Below are positions 17,682 to 26,235 of a stretch of DNA of 64,000 nt, one piece after another (the stretch's first letter is position 1; each line of letters begins with the position of its first letter). A program made the translations under genes and the position numbers. Below the pieces are notes generated by a model, which was given only the letters and a program-made list of their open reading frames with translations, ran no database searches and had not been told where the DNA came from. This DNA is from PoT sp049331405 (lineage in GTDB: Bacteria > Planctomycetota > Planctomycetia > Isosphaerales > Isosphaeraceae): contig NZ_CP186274.1 in assembly GCF_049331405.1 (NCBI RefSeq), positions 1-64,000 of the forward strand. Reading direction: 5' to 3'.

Positions 17682-19568
17682 TCAGGAGGCGTAGCTTCGG
17701 AGGGCAGGGGCCTTCAATTCCGAGCCTTGCGCCGGGAGTTCGCCCGGCCTGAGGCTCGGCCGGCCGACCATCGCGTCGAACGAGCCGAACAACGAGCGCG
17801 CGATCGCCCACGCCCAGATGGCAACCCCCGCGATCGCGGCGAGGACCAGGAACGCGACGACCCGCGCCCCGAGGAATCGCAGGCCAGTCCCGCCGATCGG
17901 CGGGAAGCCCCGGCCATCGGCAACGGCGCGGATGTCCTCGTAGGTGAAAAGCGAGGCCATGACGAAGATCAGGGGGGCGAACGTCATGGCGAAGATCAGG
18001 ACGAGGGACGTCGCGCCCGCCAGGGGCCGGATGAGCGGGGTTGGCCCCGACGTCTCCCGGTTCCAGTAGAGGGCGGTGCCGACGCCGATCATCCCATAAA
18101 GCGGGGCCGACACCCCCAGCCAGGCGACCGTCGCGACGAACCCCAGGGGATGGACCGCCCCCGAGGCCAGGCCGAGCGTCCAGAGAACCAGGAGCTGGAT
18201 CAGGGGTTCGCGACTCCTCCGGAGGATCCCGAGCACCTTGCCCCGGACGATCTCCAGGCCGGTCAATGGGGTCGCGAGCAGGCCGAGCCAGGTCTCTCGC
18301 CGCCGCTCCCTGGCCACGGCCTCGACGCCGGCCGAGAAGATGGCGAGCAGGAGCCCCATCGCGAGCACCGCCGTGAACTGGCGGAGGGCCAGGTTGAACT
18401 CGAGCCTGGCCTGTCCCGGCTCCGCCTCGGTCCCGTTGCGCACGACCAGGTGCTCGACGATCACCCGCGCGAACGGGTTCACCGCGGGCATCCGGAACGC
18501 CTCGGCCGACGGGCCATAGCCGCGCACGGACAACTCGACGAAGGCCGGGGCGGCGAACCAGTAGGTCCCGACCGCGAGCATCAGGCCCGCCAGCAAGTGG
18601 CCCAGGTGCCCCGCAACCCGCCCCGGGCGGCTTCTCCTCGCCAGGGCATAGACCTCGTTCCAGTAAACGGGATCAACCCCGCAAGGACGGCGGCGCGGGA
18701 TCGGCCGGTTCGCCGCCCGGAGCGCCGCGAGGAACCCCCGACGTCCCTCGACGTCGTACAGGGCTCGCGAGGCCCGACGGAGCCTCCTGATCGCCAAGGA
18801 CGCGAGCGCCACGCCGACGACGACCTGCAACAGGGCCATCCGGAAGACGGCCTCGGTCAGCCCCCAGGGCCTCGGCACGACACCGAGCAACTTGCCCAGC
18901 AAGGCGAGCGGACCGCTGTCGACCGCCCAGAGGATCGGCTCGACCACCCAGGCGGGGAGCGGCGGCAAGAGCAGGGCGCGGACCTGCAGGAGCACGATCG
19001 GGAGGACGAACCATCCATAGAGGAGCCCGACCCCCATCCGCGCCGCGTTCGTCGCCGTCCTCGACTCGACCGAGGCGACCGCCGACAACGCCGCCACTCC
19101 CAGGGTCGTGGACGCCACACCCAGGCCGGCCAGGAGTACGAGCCTCGCGTCGATCCCGCCGCCATGGATCATCCAGACGACGAAGGGGATCGCCACCGCC
19201 ATCCCGTTCAGGAGACGGAAGAGGCTCGCCGCCATGATCCCGAGGACGATCTGGGCGCTCGACAGTCGCGTGGTCAGGAGCGCGTCCAGGGTCTTCTTGT
19301 CGCGCTCGGCGGCGATCGTGCCCACCTTGGTCATGACGAACCCGGCCGAGAGCATCGCCTGCATCGCGACGATCAGGCCGAACGTGAAGCGGGAGAAAGA
19401 CGCGGCCCCGAGGACCGACCCCCGATCCCAGCCCTTCCAGTCCCAGAACAGGAGGCAGCCTCCCAGCGTCGCCCCCAGCGCAAGCGCCACCGTCATCCGA
19501 TCCCGGAAGAGGTCGCCCCGCCGCAGGAGCCCCTGGAACTCTCGCCTCGTGAATAACCCGACGGACAT
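17682..19568 (-). CDS. ABC-2 type transporter permease, duplicated
   Basis: A 628-residue membrane protein with about twelve hydrophobic segments. It contains two copies of the ABC-2 permease signature before a helix: 'AAERDKKTLDALLTTRLS' near residue 88 and 'ARERRRETWLGLLATPLT' near 430, each followed by 'xxIVxGxxxxI'. The two halves therefore look like an internal duplication, joined by a cytoplasmic linker near residues 265-305. Such permeases work with a separate ATPase, which is not in this window, so the substrate is unknown. The start at 19568 ('MSVGLFTRREFQG') fits the family; the upstream extension is unconserved. A GRAM-like gene lies 85 bases upstream on the same strand. Confidence 0.85.
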   Translation of the reverse strand: MSVGLFTRREFQGLLRRGDLFRDRMTVALALGATLGGCLLFWDWKGWDRGSVLGAASFSRFTFGLIVAMQAMLSAGFVMTKVGTIAAERDKKTLDALLTTRLSSAQIVLGIMAASLFRLLNGMAVAIPFVVWMIHGGGIDARLVLLAGLGVASTTLGVAALSAVASVESRTATNAARMGVGLLYGWFVLPIVLLQVRALLLPPLPAWVVEPILWAVDSGPLALLGKLLGVVPRPWGLTEAVFRMALLQVVVGVALASLAIRRLRRASRALYDVEGRRGFLAALRAANRPIPRRRPCGVDPVYWNEVYALARRSRPGRVAGHLGHLLAGLMLAVGTYWFAAPAFVELSVRGYGPSAEAFRMPAVNPFARVIVEHLVVRNGTEAEPGQARLEFNLALRQFTAVLAMGLLLAIFSAGVEAVARERRRETWLGLLATPLTGLEIVRGKVLGILRRSREPLIQLLVLWTLGLASGAVHPLGFVATVAWLGVSAPLYGMIGVGTALYWNRETSGPTPLIRPLAGATSLVLIFAMTFAPLIFVMASLFTYEDIRAVADGRGFPPIGGTGLRFLGARVVAFLVLAAIAGVAIWAWAIARSLFGSFDAMVGRPSLRPGELPAQGSELKAPALRSYAS

Positions 19569-19653
19569 CGGCAACGGCCTCCCGATCCTACGACTTCTGT
19601 AGGACGAGAAACCATTAGATACCCAAACCCTTCGCCTGGCAACGGGTGGGGGA

Positions 19654-19995
19654 TCAGTTGGCGGCCAGGGGCCTCGCGCAGGACTTGATCGCATCGATCC
19701 AGGCCGACCGCCCGTAGACGACGAGGCGATACTCCTTACCGGCCTTCGTCGTGATCGCGATGGCGTTCGGCATGATGGGGATCAGGTTCAGCAGTTGGGC
19801 CCAGCACTCCTGGACGTCGGCGATTTCGGGCAACTCGATGACGGTCGAGCCGTAGTTGATGTCGTAGACGTTCGACTCGAAGATCAGGCGCTCGTTGGTC
19901 AGGGCGAGCTTGCCTCCGACGATCTCCCAGCCGCGCTGGATGTTCGCAACCTCGAACTTCTGGAGCGATTCGCCCTCGTGCAATGCGGTCAACAT
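19654..19995 (-). CDS. GRAM/PH-like domain protein
   Basis: A 113-residue cytoplasmic protein. The pattern 'GGKLALTNERLIFES' followed by a beta-rich stretch 'STVIELPEIADVQECW' and 'NAIAITTKAGKEYRLVVYGRSAWIDAI' matches the small stand-alone GRAM or bacterial PH-like fold, where a TxxRLxF strand and a closing helix with Trp are typical. The ATG at 19995 is used because GGAGG lies 8 bases upstream; a GTG at 20010 is possible. The role is unknown. A decayed paralogue sits at about 8,655-8,960. Confidence 0.7.
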   Translation of the reverse strand: MLTALHEGESLQKFEVANIQRGWEIVGGKLALTNERLIFESNVYDINYGSTVIELPEIADVQECWAQLLNLIPIMPNAIAITTKAGKEYRLVVYGRSAWIDAIKSCARPLAAN

Positions 19996-20145
19996 CGGGT
20001 ACGCCTCCACTGCGGGATGATGACGGATGGCCGCCCGGGCCGGAACTTCAAACCGGCCGGATTCGACCTCGACACAAGGTCTATCCGGAACGGTGAGCGG
20101 GCCGGACAGATCTCTCCCGAAAAATGGAGGCGACCACTCAACCCA

Positions 20146-21258
20146 TCATCCGATCCCCTTCGCCCTGGCGAGCCGCTCGTAGAGGCCCGCGAACTGATTG
20201 ATCATGGAATCGAGCCGGAACTCGGCATCGACGCGGGCCCGGCCGGCGGCGCCGAGGCGTTGGGCGAGGGTCGGGTCTTCGACGAGTTTGCGGATCGCCC
20301 TGGCGAGGGAAGGGTGGTCGGAGAGGGGGACGAGGATCCCGGTCTCGTCGTGGACGACCACCTCGGTCGTTCCCGGGGCCGCCGTGGCGATCACGGGCTT
20401 TCCGAACTGCATGGCCTCCAGGACGACGTTGGGCAGGCCCTCGTAGAGGCTGGGCAGCACGAGGATGTCGGAGGCGGCGAGGAGCCGGGGCACGTCCTCG
20501 CGGTGGCCGAGGAACCGCACGGCCTCTCCGAGCCGGAAGGCCCTCGCGGTGCTCTCGAGCTGTTCCCTGAGCGGGCCGTCGCCGACGATGATCGTCCGCA
20601 GGTCGGGCCGGACGTGCTGGAGCAGGTCGAGGGCCGAGAGGAGATCCGCCACCCCTTTCTGCGGCGCGAGCCGACCGGCGAAGAGGAGCAGGGGGCATCC
20701 TTCGGGGAACCCGAACTCCCGACGCACCTCCGCGGGGTCGACGGCGGGAGGCTCGACGGGCTCGATGCCCGAGAAGATCATCTCGAGGCGATCGGACGGG
20801 ATCCCGGCCTCTCGGTAGAAGTCGACGACGGCGTGCGAGTTGCCCACCACCTTATCCGTCCAGCGCGCGAGGTAGCGGTCGAAGGCGAGGTTCCCCTGGC
20901 CCTTCCAGAGGTCGACCGCCATCTCGGCCGTCACGACGACCGGGACCCCCGCTGCCTTCGCGGCGATCCGCCCATAGGTGTTGGCGGCGAAGATCCAGGT
21001 CTGCACGACATCGAAGCGCCTGGATTTGAGGAAACGGATGAGTCTCAGGAGGGCGGGGGGGTCGACCTTGAGCCTCTTGCCGATGGCCGTGATCGGGATC
21101 CCCGCCGCGCGGAGCTCGTACTCGAGCGGGCCGAGCCGGGTCAGGGTCGCGACCTCGACCCGAAACCGCTCGCGAGGCAGCCCCTTGGCCAGCAGGACCA
21201 TCTGCTTTTCCGCACCCGATCGGTCGAGAGTCGGGATCAGTTGCAGGACATTCAGCAC
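20146..21258 (-). CDS. Family 4 glycosyltransferase
   Basis: A 370-residue GT-B glycosyltransferase. The N-terminus 'VLNVLQLIPTLDRSGAEKQM' is the usual GT4 acceptor-domain start, and the C-terminal half has 'LLLFAGRLAPQKGVADLL', 'RTIIVGDGPLR', 'VRFLGHREDVPRLL' and the nucleotide-sugar site 'PSLYEGLPNVVLEAMQFG'. It should transfer a sugar from an activated donor during envelope or exopolysaccharide synthesis at the cytoplasmic membrane face. I prefer the GTG at 21258, where homology begins with a GGGG motif 8 bases upstream; a TTG at 21303 is the alternative. It is the third gene of an hpt-GT-GT cluster, about 100 bases after the preceding gene. Donor and acceptor are unknown. Confidence 0.9.
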   Translation of the reverse strand: MLNVLQLIPTLDRSGAEKQMVLLAKGLPRERFRVEVATLTRLGPLEYELRAAGIPITAIGKRLKVDPPALLRLIRFLKSRRFDVVQTWIFAANTYGRIAAKAAGVPVVVTAEMAVDLWKGQGNLAFDRYLARWTDKVVGNSHAVVDFYREAGIPSDRLEMIFSGIEPVEPPAVDPAEVRREFGFPEGCPLLLFAGRLAPQKGVADLLSALDLLQHVRPDLRTIIVGDGPLREQLESTARAFRLGEAVRFLGHREDVPRLLAASDILVLPSLYEGLPNVVLEAMQFGKPVIATAAPGTTEVVVHDETGILVPLSDHPSLARAIRKLVEDPTLAQRLGAAGRARVDAEFRLDSMINQFAGLYERLARAKGIG

Positions 21259-21361
21259 GGGAAAGAGCCCCAGGGCGGCGACGTTGAACGGGCCATTTGC
21301 CAATCAATACCGAAGGAATCAAGGTCCATCTCAGGCCGGGTACACCCTCTGCGGCCCCGCT

Positions 21362-22492
21362 TCAAGACGCCACCTTGCGGCGAGCCAGGCTGCGGAAGAG
21401 CTCCAGGTGCCTCCGCGCCACGGCCGCGATCGAGTAGGCGTCGCTCACGTGCCGACGCGCGGCCTTCCCCATCTCGATGGCCGCGTCATAGCCGGCCCAC
21501 TGCTCGAGGATCGCCCCGGCGAGGGCCCCCGGCGCATCGGGCTCGACGAGCCGGCCTCGCTCGATGTCGGGGATCAGCCGCAGGTTCCCCGGGATCGAAG
21601 TCGCGACCAGCGGGATGGCCAGCGCCATCGCCTCCAGCAAGGCGATGCTCATCCCTTCCTCGCGGGAGGGCAGAACAAAGAGGTCGGACTCGCGGAGGAT
21701 TGCGCCGGGATCGTCGGAGGAACCGGGCATCCGCACCGAGACGCCGAGACCGAGCCGAGCCACCTGAGCCTCGAGGTTCGGCCGCTCGGGGCCTTCGCCC
21801 ACCAGGGTCAGGACGGCCAGGGGGTATCGGGCGAGGACGGCCGGCCAGGCGTCGACCAGGGTGTCGAGCCCCTTCTCGGGCGCGAGCCGGCCGACGTACG
21901 CGGCGCGTGGGGCCTCGGCCCAATCGGCCCGGGGGGTCCAGGCCGCCTCGGGGATGGGGACGCCGTTGGGCAGCTCGTGGATCCGGTTCGGGTCGTAGCC
22001 GGCGACGAGCAGCTCGTCGGTGATCGCCCGGGAGATCGAGACGATGGCGTCGGCCTCGCGACAGCGCCTGCCGATCGTCCTGCCGAACCGGCCCCAGCCT
22101 TGCCAGGCGAGATCTCCCGTGGCCCCCGCACCCTCGGGGCGCAGGACGACCGGGAATCGCAGGCGCCTGCCGGCGGCGACCGCGACGAACGCGTCGTGCT
22201 TGAGCATCGACACGTATGCCAGATCGACAGGGTTGCGGGCAAACCATCCGTGCAACTGACGCATATAAAGCCAGGTGCCCACGAATCGAACCGGAGAGGT
22301 CTCGAGCCGCTCGACCCGGAGCGAGCCGTTCGGCACGGGGACCGTCTCCGAAGGGGGCAGGCCCGGGGCCCTCGCGGTCAAGACGGTGACGGCGGCCCCT
22401 TCGGCCGCCAGGGCGGGGGCCAGGTAGCTCAGGACTTTCTCGGCCCCGCCGATCAACGGGGGATAGCGCCGGGAGACCAGGGCCAGCCTCAT
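21362..22492 (-). CDS. Family 4 glycosyltransferase
   Basis: A 376-residue GT-B enzyme. It starts 'MRLALVSRRYPPLIGGAEKV', a classic GT4 N-terminus, and contains 'AAYVGRLAPEKGLDTLV', 'AVLTLVGEGPERPNLE', 'VRMPGSSDDPGAIL' and the donor-site block 'LPSREEGMSIALLEAMAL' with the E-x7-E spacing. It shares architecture with the next gene but little close identity, so the two probably add different sugars. Its ATG overlaps the hpt stop codon by four bases (ATGA), implying translational coupling with hpt. Confidence 0.92.
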   Translation of the reverse strand: MRLALVSRRYPPLIGGAEKVLSYLAPALAAEGAAVTVLTARAPGLPPSETVPVPNGSLRVERLETSPVRFVGTWLYMRQLHGWFARNPVDLAYVSMLKHDAFVAVAAGRRLRFPVVLRPEGAGATGDLAWQGWGRFGRTIGRRCREADAIVSISRAITDELLVAGYDPNRIHELPNGVPIPEAAWTPRADWAEAPRAAYVGRLAPEKGLDTLVDAWPAVLARYPLAVLTLVGEGPERPNLEAQVARLGLGVSVRMPGSSDDPGAILRESDLFVLPSREEGMSIALLEAMALAIPLVATSIPGNLRLIPDIERGRLVEPDAPGALAGAILEQWAGYDAAIEMGKAARRHVSDAYSIAAVARRHLELFRSLARRKVAS

Positions 22493-23016
22493 TCGGCCTC
22501 GGGGCCGCTCGACGGCAGGACCGCAATATGGGGGATGTGGCGGTAGTCGTCGTTGTAGTCGAGCCCGTAGCCGACCACGAAGGCGTCGGGGATCTCGAAG
22601 CCGCAGTAGTCCGGCTCGAGGTGGACCTCCTGCCGGCCGATCTTGCGGAGCAGGACGGCCGACTTGATGCTCAACGCGCCTCGCTCCGACATCCAGTTCA
22701 TCAAGGTCCCCAGCGTGTGCCCCGTGTCGAGGATGTCGTCGAGGAGCAGGACGTCGCGCCCCGCGACCTCGGGCAGGAACGACTCGTTGATCGTCAGCGT
22801 CCCGGCGACGGTGGTCTCGCCCCGGTAGCTGCTCGCCTGCAGGAGCGCGACCCGCAACGGGAGCTGGATCTGGCGGATGAGGTCGGACAGGAAGATCAGG
22901 CTGCCGGTCAGCACCGCGACGATCGTCAGCGATTTGCCCTGGTAGTCGGCCTCGATCTGCCGACCGAGTTCGCGGACGCGTTCGAGGATCTCGGCTTCTT
23001 TGATCAGGATTTCCAC
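22489..23016 (-). CDS. hpt: Hypoxanthine phosphoribosyltransferase
   Basis: A 175-residue purine salvage enzyme that converts hypoxanthine or guanine and PRPP to IMP or GMP. The PRPP-binding motif is 'VLLLDDILDTGHTLG'; the N-terminal loop 'AVLTGSLIFLSDL' and the 'VGYGLDYNDDYRHIPHIAVL' C-terminus are standard for bacterial Hpt. The length is also standard. The start is a GTG at 23016 ('VEILIKEAEILERV'), since upstream residues show no similarity. The last bases overlap the start of a glycosyltransferase gene. This pairing is unusual for a salvage enzyme. Confidence 0.93.
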   Translation of the reverse strand: MEILIKEAEILERVRELGRQIEADYQGKSLTIVAVLTGSLIFLSDLIRQIQLPLRVALLQASSYRGETTVAGTLTINESFLPEVAGRDVLLLDDILDTGHTLGTLMNWMSERGALSIKSAVLLRKIGRQEVHLEPDYCGFEIPDAFVVGYGLDYNDDYRHIPHIAVLPSSGPEAE

Positions 23017-23388
23017 GGTGAGGGTTTCCCGACGGGTCGCGGGCCAAAGGAAAATGGCCGGCGACCAAACCCTTGGTCGTCGGCGATTCGATCTCGGTAC
23101 TCGTGCCCCATCATCTCCTAACGGCCCGAGCACTGCCAAGTGGTCGGCACGTTTGGCGAGATCATCGCGTCAGGAAAAGAGGGGGAAGTCCGGAGGGCTT
23201 TTCGCCCGCAGAGCCTCGAGATCACTCGCCGAACCGTGAGGGCAGAAAGCCCGCCCGTGGCGGGCGATCGCAACCGACCTCTCCCCGGCTCGAGGCAGGC
23301 GGGCGCCGCGATAGACGGCGCCGGGATTGCCTTTCATCAGGGGAGGAGCGTCCGGATCGATCCGGGCGGCCGATCGCATCGATCCCGA
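23017..23388. other. Intergenic region between hpt and PEP-CTERM gene
   Basis: About 370 bases with no supported gene. It should hold the hpt promoter. A 7-bp GC-rich hairpin (23302-23308 with 23316-23322) lies 66 bases after the PEP-CTERM stop and may stabilise or end that transcript; there is no T-run. Confidence 0.4.
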
Positions 23389-24033
23389 TCAGGAAACCTT
23401 GAGCCGCGACTTGCGGACGGCACGGACGCGGACCAGTCCCAGGCCCGCGAGGATCGACCACGTCAGGACCGACATCGGCTCGGGCGTGTTGACCGGCGTC
23501 GGATTCGTGTTCGGGTCGCTCGGCACCGACGGTGGGTCGGTCGGCGGCGGCGTGGAAGGGCCCGTCGGCGCGGGCTGGTCCCTGGTGATCGTGACGCCGG
23601 GCGTCAGCGAGACCAGGTCGGGGGGCGTCGACAGCGCACCGTCGATGCTCAAGGTGAAGTGGAGGACGCCGCCGGGCTCCAGGCCGCCGTTATTGAACGC
23701 CAGGCCGAAGAGCTGCTGGTCGGGGGTCGCACCCGTATCCTTGAGCCCGACGAGCAGTTGGCTCTGGTCGAAGCCGTGGGAGTCGGACAGAATCGACAGG
23801 GGATTGCTGTTCGGGTTCGACGACGACGAAGGGGGCACGATGACCCCGCCCGTCGGCACGACATTGGCAATGACCTGCGGCGACGGCGAATTCGGGTCCG
23901 GGTCCGGCAGACCGCCGGGGGCGGTCAGGGTGTAGGACGCGGTCGAGATGGTATCGGCGCGAAGCAACGAGGTCGAATTCGAGAGGGCCAACGCGGCTGC
24001 GACAACAGCCGGGAAACATAGGCGACGCCGCAT
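23389..24033 (-). CDS. PEP-CTERM sorting-signal protein
   Basis: A 214-residue exported protein. It has a signal peptide (basic 'MRRRLCF', hydrophobic core, cleavage near 'LLRADT'), a beta-rich body without recognised domain, a Pro/Ser/Thr-rich linker (about residues 150-178), and a C-terminal PEP-CTERM tail: 'TPEPMSVL', a hydrophobic helix, and a basic end 'RAVRKSRLK'. Such tails are recognised and removed by an exosortase, which is not in this window. The ATG at 24033 has GGAGG ten bases upstream; an earlier in-frame ATG at 24051 is possible. Its body shows no enzyme motif, so a surface or matrix role is likely. Confidence 0.82.
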   Translation of the reverse strand: MRRRLCFPAVVAAALALSNSTSLLRADTISTASYTLTAPGGLPDPDPNSPSPQVIANVVPTGGVIVPPSSSSNPNSNPLSILSDSHGFDQSQLLVGLKDTGATPDQQLFGLAFNNGGLEPGGVLHFTLSIDGALSTPPDLVSLTPGVTITRDQPAPTGPSTPPPTDPPSVPSDPNTNPTPVNTPEPMSVLTWSILAGLGLVRVRAVRKSRLKVS

Positions 24034-24530
24034 CACGACAAGTTCCTCCATGAACGGAGTCCGCGGACCGTTAATTACGTGTGCCTCGAGCGGAGGCGCG
24101 TTGCACCGGGCCGGTCGAACCGGAGCGAAGTTGCTCCCCGAGTCGCGCACAGCAGACGCTACATCCGTTGCAGCGTGTGTCGCCCTGCGGGAGAGTGAGG
24201 CCGTCTTGTCAACCCTGGCGCCACCGTGTGAGGTGTCGATTCAAAAGTGGGGCAAATCAAAGGAGACGTCGGTTTACGCGGGTTATCGGGCCGACGGGCG
24301 GATTGTGCTACCGATCGCCGAAAGGGTCAAGCCGACTCTCTCCGAATTCCTCGTGAGATTTTCCATAATCCCTCAAGTTTACAAGGTTCGATCCGAAGTC
24401 GATCGTCCTTGCCCAGGTTCGCGGCGTGTTCCGGGCCTGCCCAGCTTCAATTCTGGAGGCAATCCATCCTTTCAAACGGGCGACCGAATAAACGCGAGAC
24501 TGTGAGCGTCTCCCCTATTCAGGTGAGTCT
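24034..24530. other. Divergent intergenic region upstream of ECF sigma operon
   Basis: About 500 bases between the divergent PEP-CTERM gene and the ECF sigma operon. It should hold promoters for both. I cannot identify a -35/-10 pair with confidence and see no supported gene. Confidence 0.4.
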
Positions 24531-25121
24531 ATGCCTGAGGTGGCCCCCGGCGTGTTGACGCCAGACGAGACATTGGTGGATCTCGCCCGTCAGGGAGACG
24601 GCTCCGCATGCGAGGAGCTTTTCTACCGACATCGGGTGGTTGCCTACCGCGTCGCTTACCGCTTGCTCGGGCACGAGCAGGATGCGCAAGACGCCATGCA
24701 GGATGGCTTGCTCAAGGCCGTGACCCACTTGCGAGACTTCGACGGCCGGAGCGGGTTCAGGACATGGTTGCTCCGCATCGTGACCAACGCCGCGCTCGAC
24801 TCGGGCCGGAAGCGAAGCCGGAGGCCGACCCAGCCCCTGACCTCGGCGGAAGGGGAGTCCAACGGCTCGGAGCCGACGGCCCTGGATGACCCGTCCCGCG
24901 GGTTGCACCAGCAGGACCTCAGGCGCCGGCTCGACGCGGCCCTGAACCGACTGAGCGAGACGACCCGGACCACGTTCATCCTGTTCGCCGAGGCCGAACT
25001 CAGTTATAAAGAGATTGCCGAAATTCAGGATATCCCGATCGGTACCGTGATGAGCCGGCTCCATTCGGCCAGGCAGAAGCTCCAATCGTACCTGGATCTC
25101 GACGACATCGAAGGATTTTGA
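24531..25121 (+). CDS. ECF-family RNA polymerase sigma factor
   Basis: A 196-residue sigma-70 family factor with only regions 2 and 4. Region 2 covers about residues 25-95 ('ELFYRHRVVAYRVAYRLLG', 'DAQDAMQDGLLKAV', 'GFRTWLLRIVTNAALD'), and region 4 covers about 130-185 ('LNRLSETTRTTFILF', 'SYKEIAEIQDIPIGTVMSRLHSAR' helix-turn-helix). The linker is charged. It directs RNA polymerase to a specific promoter set. The next gene encodes a zinc-finger membrane protein, the likely anti-sigma factor, so activity is probably released by an envelope signal. The start ATG at 24531 has GGTG just upstream. Confidence 0.92.
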   Translation: MPEVAPGVLTPDETLVDLARQGDGSACEELFYRHRVVAYRVAYRLLGHEQDAQDAMQDGLLKAVTHLRDFDGRSGFRTWLLRIVTNAALDSGRKRSRRPTQPLTSAEGESNGSEPTALDDPSRGLHQQDLRRRLDAALNRLSETTRTTFILFAEAELSYKEIAEIQDIPIGTVMSRLHSARQKLQSYLDLDDIEGF

Positions 25122-25210
25122 ACCCCGAGAAGCGCGTGTGGAAGTGGACCCGCGAGCGTCGTGAAGAAGTAGCAAGCGGTCGCTCCGCCCAGGATTCGGG
25201 GAGGTGTCTC

Positions 25211-25732
25211 ATGCGTTGCGTCGACCTGATTCGCGAACTTTCGACCCCGACCGGCGCCCTCGAGCCGTCGGCCATCGGCGAGCATCTCGCCCGCTGCGCC
25301 GAGTGCGCGGCCTGGGCCGAGAGGGACGCCCGCCTGACCCGAGCCTGGGAGGCGACACGCCCCCCCGTGCTCTCGGACCAGGCCTGGGACCAGATCTGGG
25401 CGAAGGTCTCCGAAGGGCGTGAAGCGGCCGCGCCGCTGGCCCTGGTCGGACAGGCCGAGTCGGCCCCCGCCTCGCGGAAAATCTCGAGGCCCGGGCGCTG
25501 GACCCTCGCCTTCGTGCTCGCGCAGGCCGCGGCACTCCTGATCGCCTCGGTCGTGCTGCTGGGCCGCGGCCAGGCGGCGCCCTTGCGTCAGGTCGAGATC
25601 GAGCAGGAGCAGATCGTGATCATCCCGCTCGACGGCAAGCGGCAGCTCCGCGACGTCGCCCTGAACGACGACCCGAACGGCCTGACGCCCGACTACGCCA
25701 TGCTCAATTACTTCGAGTCGATCGCGGAATGA
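25211..25732 (+). CDS. Putative anti-sigma factor with zinc-finger and one membrane helix
   Basis: A 173-residue protein. Near the N-terminus 'HLARCAECAAWAERD' is the H-x3-C-x2-C core of the anti-sigma zinc-binding domain, which binds ECF factors. One membrane helix lies at about residues 102-122 ('LAFVLAQAAALLIASVVLL'), leaving about 50 periplasmic residues. The ATG at 25211 has GGGAGG 7 bases upstream. A TTG at 25118 overlapping the sigma stop would add 31 residues but has no clear site. It lies 89 bases after the sigma gene and overlaps the next gene by four bases, so the three form an operon. Confidence 0.85.
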   Translation: MRCVDLIRELSTPTGALEPSAIGEHLARCAECAAWAERDARLTRAWEATRPPVLSDQAWDQIWAKVSEGREAAAPLALVGQAESAPASRKISRPGRWTLAFVLAQAAALLIASVVLLGRGQAAPLRQVEIEQEQIVIIPLDGKRQLRDVALNDDPNGLTPDYAMLNYFESIAE

Positions 25733-26235
25733 GACCCAAGGTCCCGCACCATCTCGCGTCCCGACGATGGCTGCTGGTGCGACTCGTCGCCGGCCTGCTC
25801 GCGCTCGGCTTCAGCCTTTCGAATCCCGCCGGGGCCTTCGCGCAGCAGGCGCAACGACGGCCTGGGCGTCAGGTCACGATCTTCGGGATCGTCGCCACGC
25901 CCAATAACACGGCGATCGACCCCAAGCTGAAGGCGATCGCCCCGCAACTCCGCGAGCTCCTGCCCAATCACGGGTTCCGCCTCCTGGACGTGAAGACCAA
26001 GCGGCTCGTGGCGGGGCAGGCGGTGACGTGCGACCTCGGGAACGGGGCCTCGGCCTCGACCACCCTGATCCGCCCGATCGACGACGACGGCAAGGTCCAG
26101 CTCCGTTGCGACCTCGTGGTCAACGACGTGAATCAGAATGCCACGCTCGTCAACACCCCCCCCAACCAGCTCTTCTTCTGCGACAAGGTGCTCGACGACG
26201 GCTCTCGCCTGCTGATCGGCATCGGCGCCCGCTGA
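25729..26235 (+). CDS. Secreted protein of the ECF operon, unknown function
   Basis: A 168-residue protein with a signal peptide (basic start, core 'LVAGLLALGFSL', cleavage near 'AFAQQA'). The mature part is beta-rich and has no domain I recognise; 'VTIFGIVATPNNTAIDPKL' and 'NHGFRLLDVKTKRL' look like conserved segments, with two Cys ('VTCDLG', 'QLRCDL') and a third in 'LFFCDKV'. Its ATG overlaps the anti-sigma stop (ATGA), so it is translationally coupled. It may be a sensor partner or a target of the sigma module; this is inference from position only. Confidence 0.75.
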   Translation: MRPKVPHHLASRRWLLVRLVAGLLALGFSLSNPAGAFAQQAQRRPGRQVTIFGIVATPNNTAIDPKLKAIAPQLRELLPNHGFRLLDVKTKRLVAGQAVTCDLGNGASASTTLIRPIDDDGKVQLRCDLVVNDVNQNATLVNTPPNQLFFCDKVLDDGSRLLIGIGAR

